In this document: positions 50,028 through 54,169 of the stretch, piece by piece
Numbering within the stretch: position 1 is the stretch's first letter
Layout of the letters: each line of letters begins with the position of its first letter
NCBI GenBank assembly: GCA_934454845.1
Contig: CAKSGV010000015.1
Coordinates: 1 to 54,169, forward strand
Length of the DNA stretch: 54,169 bases
Origin: an uncultured Eubacteriales bacterium
GTDB lineage: Bacteria > Bacillota > Clostridia > Oscillospirales > Acutalibacteraceae
Reading direction: 5' to 3'
The notes under the pieces: model-generated
The model's input: the letters and a program-made list of their open reading frames with translations, nothing else
What the model was told of the DNA's origin: nothing
The model's database searches: none
Position numbers and translations under genes: made by a program

Positions 50028-51077
50028 TTATCCCTCTTTTTTATATTTAACCTGAACAAATTCAAGCGCGGTAATCGTTACAAGCGGCAGTATAAACATT
50101 CCTACAATTCCCGATAATTTAAGTCCCACAAATATTGCAGCCAGCTGTATAAGCGGATGAAGACCTATCTTATCCCCTATTATTTTTGGCTCTGCAAAGT
50201 TCCTGACAAAAGTTATAACGATATAAAGGATCAGTATCATAACTCCCGTTTTAAAGTTTTTCTGTATCAAAAGAATAATGCTCCAGGGGATAAGCACCGT
50301 TCCCGTTCCGAGAACCGGCAGAAAATCTATAACCGCGATTATAAGCGCAACAATAAAGAATTTCTTTATTCCTATAATGAAAAGTCCTAAAGTAAGCTCT
50401 GCGGCAGTAATCAAAAAAAGCAAAAAATATCCCTTTAAAAAATGAAGTATTTTATCGCTGAAAATATTTTTTATTATCTTTAAATTCTCAGTTTGCTTTT
50501 CGGATAAAACCTCTTCAAAAAATTTGATTATCTTTTCATAATCCTTTGCTGTGTAACAACTTGCCACAAGCGTGATAATAAACGAAATTATAATTCCCGG
50601 TATCGAGGCGGCAAAATTTGCAGCGGCGTTAGATGCCGCGTTTACGGCTTTCATAGCAATGTTTTTCACCGCGTTTGCAAGCATAGAATTAAAGTTGCTT
50701 AATTTATTTTTATCAAAAAAAGGTTTTAATCTCTCGGTCGTATTTTCAAGATCGGAAATTAAATTTTCAACAAAAGGTTTTAAAAATTTTGTGAGATCGG
50801 ATATCTTTATCGATAAAAACCAGATAAGCAAAGAAAACAAAGCAACAAAAATTATAAAAAACAGTGCAACTATTACAGTTCTGATTGTAGGAATTTTTAT
50901 TTTAATAAATTTTGAAAGTTTTTGTGCCGGCTTATGAAAAAGAAAGGCAAGCAAAAAACCAATCAAAAAAGGAAAAAGATATTTAAAGGCGAATTTTGAA
51001 AAGAAGAAAATTATTGCTGCAATAACGCCGTAAAAAGCACAATTCAGCAAAAAATCACTTTTTTTAGCTTTATTTAT
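50028..51077 (-). CDS. ytvI: AI-2E/YtvI-type membrane protein, apparently starting at ATA
   Basis: A polytopic membrane protein of about 349 residues in the AI-2E transporter superfamily. FLIGFLLAFLF, the central amphipathic region, and VIDFLPVLGTGTVLIPW followed by the late EPKIIGDKIGLHPL segment are typical; the overall form is closest to sporulation protein YtvI. The first usual start codon is TTG 51050, but the frame extends to INKAKKSDFLLNCAFYGVI, which fits the basic N-terminus of the family, beginning at ATA 51077 about eight bases after AAAGGGG. Substrate is unknown. The gene is divergent from pheB, and its promoter should lie in the short gap. Confidence 0.82.
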   Translation of the reverse strand: MNKAKKSDFLLNCAFYGVIAAIIFFFSKFAFKYLFPFLIGFLLAFLFHKPAQKLSKFIKIKIPTIRTVIVALFFIIFVALFSLLIWFLSIKISDLTKFLKPFVENLISDLENTTERLKPFFDKNKLSNFNSMLANAVKNIAMKAVNAASNAAANFAASIPGIIISFIITLVASCYTAKDYEKIIKFFEEVLSEKQTENLKIIKNIFSDKILHFLKGYFLLFLITAAELTLGLFIIGIKKFFIVALIIAVIDFLPVLGTGTVLIPWSIILLIQKNFKTGVMILILYIVITFVRNFAEPKIIGDKIGLHPLIQLAAIFVGLKLSGIVGMFILPLVTITALEFVQVKYKKEG

Positions 51078-51107
51078 AAAAATCGCCCCTTTTTTGATAA
51101 AATCGGA

Positions 51108-51135
51108 TTGACATTTTTAAAAATTGTATTATAAT
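51108..51135 (+). promoter_or_regulatory. Promoter of pheB-hom-lysC
   Basis: A perfect TTGACA (51108-51113), a 16-base spacer and a perfect TATAAT (51130-51135), 30 bases before the pheB start. Confidence 0.85.
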
Positions 51136-51165
51136 TAAATACATCGTTTTCATACGGAGGACATT

Positions 51166-51594
51166 ATGAAAAAGGAATGTTACTATCTCGTTAACTCAAA
51201 AATTCTTCCCTCGGTTTACGGCGGAGTATTAAAAGCAAAAGCTCTCTTAGCGGAGGGTAAAGCTCCGAACACCTCAAAAGCCGTTCAAATGGCAGGAATT
51301 TCGAGAAGCGCTTTTTATAAATATAAGGATTATATTTTTAAGTATGACGGTAATGATAAAAATACCGTAAACCTTTTTGCGGTCCTTTCTGATAAAGCGG
51401 GCGTTTTTTCAGCGCTCACTGCAATGCTTTATCAGTACGGCGCAAATATACTAACAGTTAATCAAAGCGTTCCTGTAGACGGTACGGCGGATGTAAGACT
51501 GACGGTCAAAACCGATAACATCAAGCTGTCCTTAAATGAATTATTGACAGAACTTAAGAAAGTAAACGGAATAGTTTCAATAAAATCGCTTTAA
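51166..51594 (+). CDS. pheB: UPF0735 ACT-domain protein (PheB-like)
   Basis: A 142-residue protein with a helix-turn-helix-like N-terminal part (NTSKAVQMAGISRSAFYKYKDYIF) and a C-terminal ACT domain (FAVLSDKAGVFSALTAMLYQYGANILTVNQ in two strands). ACT domains bind amino acids. Members of this family are usually encoded in front of hom, as here, and probably regulate amino-acid synthesis, but the mechanism is unknown; the HTH suggests DNA binding. Start behind CGGAGG; hom follows after 12 bases. Confidence 0.9.
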   Translation: MKKECYYLVNSKILPSVYGGVLKAKALLAEGKAPNTSKAVQMAGISRSAFYKYKDYIFKYDGNDKNTVNLFAVLSDKAGVFSALTAMLYQYGANILTVNQSVPVDGTADVRLTVKTDNIKLSLNELLTELKKVNGIVSIKSL

Positions 51595-51606
51595 AACGGA
51601 GGAAAT

Positions 51607-52833
51607 ATGATTTATATTGCTATTATGGGGCACGGAACGGTCGGCTCGGGCGTCGCGGAGCTTCTTATCAACCACGAAAAAATGATCAATCAAAAAATCA
51701 GGAATGAGATTAAAATAAAATATATTCTCGATTTAAGAGAATTCAAAAATCTTGAGTATTCTTCCCTTTTTACTAAAAATTTTGATGATATTTTAAATGA
51801 TAAGGATGTTAAAATAGTCGCCGAAGTCATGGGCGGAATAAATCCTGCTTACGATTATGTTAAAAAATGTCTCGAAAACGGAAAGAGCGTCGTCACATCA
51901 AATAAAGAACTTGTTGCGGAAAAAGGCGCAGAATTATTAAAAATTGCGGAAGAAAATAATGTAAATTTCCTTTTTGAAGCCAGCGTGGGCGGAGGAATTC
52001 CGATCTTAAGACCTATGGCTCAATGCCTTGCCGCAAACAGTATAAATACCGTTACGGGGATTTTAAACGGAACAACTAATTACATTTTAAATAAAATGAT
52101 AATGGATAATATGGATTTTGAATCCGCACTTAAACTTGCTCAGGACAAGGGCTTTGCCGAAAGGAATCCCGCCGCCGATATAGAGGGCGGCGACGCCTGC
52201 AGAAAGATCTGTATTTTAGCCTCACTTGCCTTCGGCAAACATATTTATCCGAAACAAGTCAAAACCGAGGGAATAAAGGAAATCACATTAAAGGATGTGG
52301 AATTTGCCGAAGCTTTCGGTTATTCCGTAAAACTTATTTGTACTGCAAAAGATAATCACAATGGGAAGGTTTCAGCCTCTGTTCGCCCGACTTTTGTTTC
52401 AAAGGATAATATCCTTTCAAGCGTAAACGGCGTTTTCAATGCTATCACCGTTAATGCGGACTGCACGGGCGACGTTATGTTTTACGGCAAGGGCGCAGGA
52501 AAAATGCCCACTGCAAGCGCTGTGTGCGCGGATATAATCGACTGTGCCAAGCATTTAAACGCAAAAAAATATCTCTACTGGGAAGACGGTTTTGACGGTT
52601 ATGTAGAAGAAAGAGATTTTGAAAACCAGTTCTATATTTATGCTTTTTCTTCCGATTTCGATCTGCTTTTAAAAAGCTTTGAAGAAGAATTCCCCGAAAC
52701 GAAACAGGTCATAAAGAACAAATACAACGGCGAAATAGCCTTTATCACCAATAAAGATTTTGAAAGCAAAATCAGATCAAAGATCAATAAACTAAATGCG
52801 GAAAAAATCAAAGTTATGCCGATATTACACTGA
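51607..52833 (+). CDS. hom: Homoserine dehydrogenase
   Basis: A 408-residue NAD(P)-dependent enzyme reducing aspartate semialdehyde to homoserine, the branch to threonine and methionine. The nucleotide motif GHGTVGSGVAE (residues 8-18), TSNKELVAEKG, ILNGTTNYIL and the catalytic region DIEGGDACRK are intact. A C-terminal ACT-like region is feedback-sensitive in relatives. Start behind CGGAGG. It lies between pheB and lysC in a compact three-gene operon. Confidence 0.95.
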   Translation: MIYIAIMGHGTVGSGVAELLINHEKMINQKIRNEIKIKYILDLREFKNLEYSSLFTKNFDDILNDKDVKIVAEVMGGINPAYDYVKKCLENGKSVVTSNKELVAEKGAELLKIAEENNVNFLFEASVGGGIPILRPMAQCLAANSINTVTGILNGTTNYILNKMIMDNMDFESALKLAQDKGFAERNPAADIEGGDACRKICILASLAFGKHIYPKQVKTEGIKEITLKDVEFAEAFGYSVKLICTAKDNHNGKVSASVRPTFVSKDNILSSVNGVFNAITVNADCTGDVMFYGKGAGKMPTASAVCADIIDCAKHLNAKKYLYWEDGFDGYVEERDFENQFYIYAFSSDFDLLLKSFEEEFPETKQVIKNKYNGEIAFITNKDFESKIRSKINKLNAEKIKVMPILH

Positions 52834-52851
52834 TTTTGGGGGTACAAAAAA

Positions 52852-54066
52852 GTGGCACTTATTGTAAAAAAATTCGGCGGTTCATCTGTAGCAAACGCCG
52901 AAAGAGTTTTTAATGTTGCAAAAATTATTACGGAAGATTACCGCCGCGGTAACGATGTTATAGTTGTCGTTTCCGCTCAGGGCGATACTACCGATGATCT
53001 TATAGAGAAAGCAAAAGAAATAAATCCCGGCGATATTTCAAAAAGAGAGCTTGATATGCTTTTAACTGCCGGCGAACAAATCTCTATCGCACTTTTATCA
53101 ATGGCTGTGGAAAAGCTCGGATTTCCCGTAATTTCCCTGCTCGGCTGGCAGGCGGGATTTGAAACAGATTCAAATCACACTATAGCAAGAATAAAAAGGA
53201 TAAACGCCGAAAGAATGCGTGCAGAGCTTGCAAAAAAGAATATTATTATCGTTGCAGGATTTCAAGGTATTAATAAATATGATGATTTAACCACCCTTGG
53301 CAGAGGCGGATCGGACACAAGCGCGGTTGCCATTGCCGCAGCACTTAAAGCCGACCGCTGCCAGATATATACTGATGTTGACGGCGTTTATTCCGCAGAC
53401 CCGAGAAAGGTCAAAGGCGCCAAAAAGATGGAAGAAATAACTTATGATGAAATGCTGGAGCTTGCAACTCTCGGCGCTCAAGTGCTTAACAACAGATCGG
53501 TAGAAATGGCAAAGAAATATGCCGTAGAACTTGAAGTCCTTTCAAGTCTCGAAAATAAAAAGGGAACTATCGTAAAGGAGAAAGTAAAAATGGAAAAAAC
53601 TTTGGTCAGAGGAGTAGCAAAAGACGAGAATGTTACAAGCATTTCAATAATAGGGCTTAAAGATTTCCCGGGAATAGCCTTCAAAATTTTCAATAAACTT
53701 TCGCAGTATAAAATAAATGTAGACACCATTTTACAGTCTGTAGGAAGAGATAATACAAAAGATATCACTTTCACGGTCTCAAAAAATCAGGAACAGGAAG
53801 CTATAAAAGCTATTGAAAGCTTAAAGGATGTTCTTGATTACAAGGAACTTTCAATAGATAATAATATCGCTAAGGTTTCAATAGTTGGAGCAGGTATGGA
53901 AAGCCACCCCGGCATTGCTTCTAAAATGTTTGAATCTCTTTATGACGCAGGAATTAATATCAGAATGATCGCAACAAGCGAAATTAAAATTTCGGTTTTG
54001 ATCGACGCAAAATATGCCGATAAAGCAGTTCAGGCCGTTCACGATTCACTTATCATAGGAGCATAA
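52852..54066 (+). CDS. lysC: Aspartate kinase
   Basis: A 404-residue enzyme phosphorylating aspartate, the first step to lysine, threonine and methionine. KFGGSSVANAERV near the start, LGRGGSDTSAVAIA and TDVDGVYSADPR are kinase hallmarks; two ACT domains follow (about residues 260-404) and confer feedback control. Start is GTG behind GGGGG. Last gene of the operon; asd and dapA are not in the window. A hairpin without a T-run follows before the terminal repeat. Confidence 0.96.
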   Translation: MALIVKKFGGSSVANAERVFNVAKIITEDYRRGNDVIVVVSAQGDTTDDLIEKAKEINPGDISKRELDMLLTAGEQISIALLSMAVEKLGFPVISLLGWQAGFETDSNHTIARIKRINAERMRAELAKKNIIIVAGFQGINKYDDLTTLGRGGSDTSAVAIAAALKADRCQIYTDVDGVYSADPRKVKGAKKMEEITYDEMLELATLGAQVLNNRSVEMAKKYAVELEVLSSLENKKGTIVKEKVKMEKTLVRGVAKDENVTSISIIGLKDFPGIAFKIFNKLSQYKINVDTILQSVGRDNTKDITFTVSKNQEQEAIKAIESLKDVLDYKELSIDNNIAKVSIVGAGMESHPGIASKMFESLYDAGINIRMIATSEIKISVLIDAKYADKAVQAVHDSLIIGA

Positions 54067-54068
54067 AA

Positions 54069-54093
54069 AACAAGACCGCTTATGCGGTCTTGT
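54069..54093 (+). terminator. Hairpin after lysC lacking a T-run
   Basis: ACAAGACCGC and GCGGTCTTGT form a perfect 10-base stem around TTAT. The sequence that follows is not T-rich but is the start of the terminal repeat (CTCAGACTGTAGAC), the same arrangement as after pflA at the other end. Confidence 0.65.
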
Positions 54094-54094
54094 C

Positions 54095-54169
54095 TCAGAC
54101 TGTAGACAAAGCAGGTTGTATTTAAGCGATACAACCTGCTTTGTTGGAAAATCGGACCGAATTTTCAAG
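54095..54169. repeat. Right terminal inverted repeat with two hairpins
   Basis: The inverted copy of positions 1-75 (one mismatch). Here the long stem is AAAGCAGGTTGTAT with ATACAACCTGCTTT around TTAAGCG, perfect on both arms. It follows the lysC hairpin directly. Confidence 0.85.

Overview
The window is about 54 kb of low-GC (mid-30s percent by eye), gene-dense DNA from a spore-forming member of the Clostridia (Bacillota). The evidence is a set of sporulation-associated genes (ylbJ, yqfC/yqfD, spoIIM, ytvI), Bacillota-type housekeeping gene order (phoH-ybeY-era-yqzL-recO-mutS2; rnc-smc-ftsY; infC-rpmI-rplT behind a leader; cdaA-cdaR), strict purine-rich ribosome-binding sites, near-consensus sigma-A promoters with 17-base spacers, and fermentative pyruvate formate-lyase. 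I would guess an uncultured relative of the Oscillospiraceae, but the sequence alone does not fix the family. The first and last 75 bases are inverted copies of one repeat (74 of 75 identical), so the window is probably a complete assembled contig that stops in a dispersed repeat.

Layout. 1-3028: terminal repeat, then pflA and pflB on the minus strand. 3029-3626: an odd GC-rich intergenic stretch and a tRNA-Gln/tRNA-His pair. 3627-5099: a four-cysteine small protein and ylbJ, whose 3' end has been overrun by a 72-base direct repeat and three mini-hairpins. 5168-12384 (plus): yqfC-yqfD, then a strong promoter and phoH-ybeY-era-yqzL-recO-mutS2. 12599-16392: a short-chain dehydrogenase, spoIIM-xerD, several palindromes and a YitT membrane protein. 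16524-21836 (plus): a liv branched-chain amino-acid ABC transporter operon behind an apparent ribosome-mediated attenuator. 21835-22883: a ZIP metal transporter and tRNA-Lys. 22981-40459 (minus): a tightly packed 15-gene block from trmH down to leuS. 40524-41830 (minus): infC-rpmI-rplT with leader. 41838-48439 (minus): mreB-like, comFC, recD2, an unknown gene, cdaR, cdaA. 48501-51077 (minus): a cysteine-desulfurase-like enzyme, a DUF3343 carrier protein and ytvI. 51166-54066 (plus): pheB, hom and lysC, then the terminal repeat.

How the genes work together. Most are core functions: translation (leuS, infC, L20, L35, yhbY, rsfS, era, ybeY, trmFO), chromosome maintenance (smc, topA, recO, mutS2, recD2, dprA), secretion (ftsY), lipid and NAD synthesis (plsX, nadD), and cell shape and c-di-AMP signalling (mreB-like, cdaA/cdaR). 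Branched-chain amino-acid uptake (liv) and threonine/lysine-family synthesis (lysC, hom) are the amino-acid modules.

The most interesting signals are: (1) a 73-residue leader peptide with an Ile/Val-rich run, an antiterminator segment and an intrinsic terminator in front of the liv operon; (2) four genes whose conserved N-termini can only be reached from non-AUG/GUG/UUG codons (phoH ATA, ytvI ATA, yqzL ACG, infC ATC); (3) a XerD-like recombinase lacking three of the usual catalytic residues; (4) the inverted terminal repeats and several unexplained palindromes; (5) a desulfurase/DUF3343 pair with no selenium genes nearby. I found no CRISPR array, insertion sequence, prophage or rRNA.
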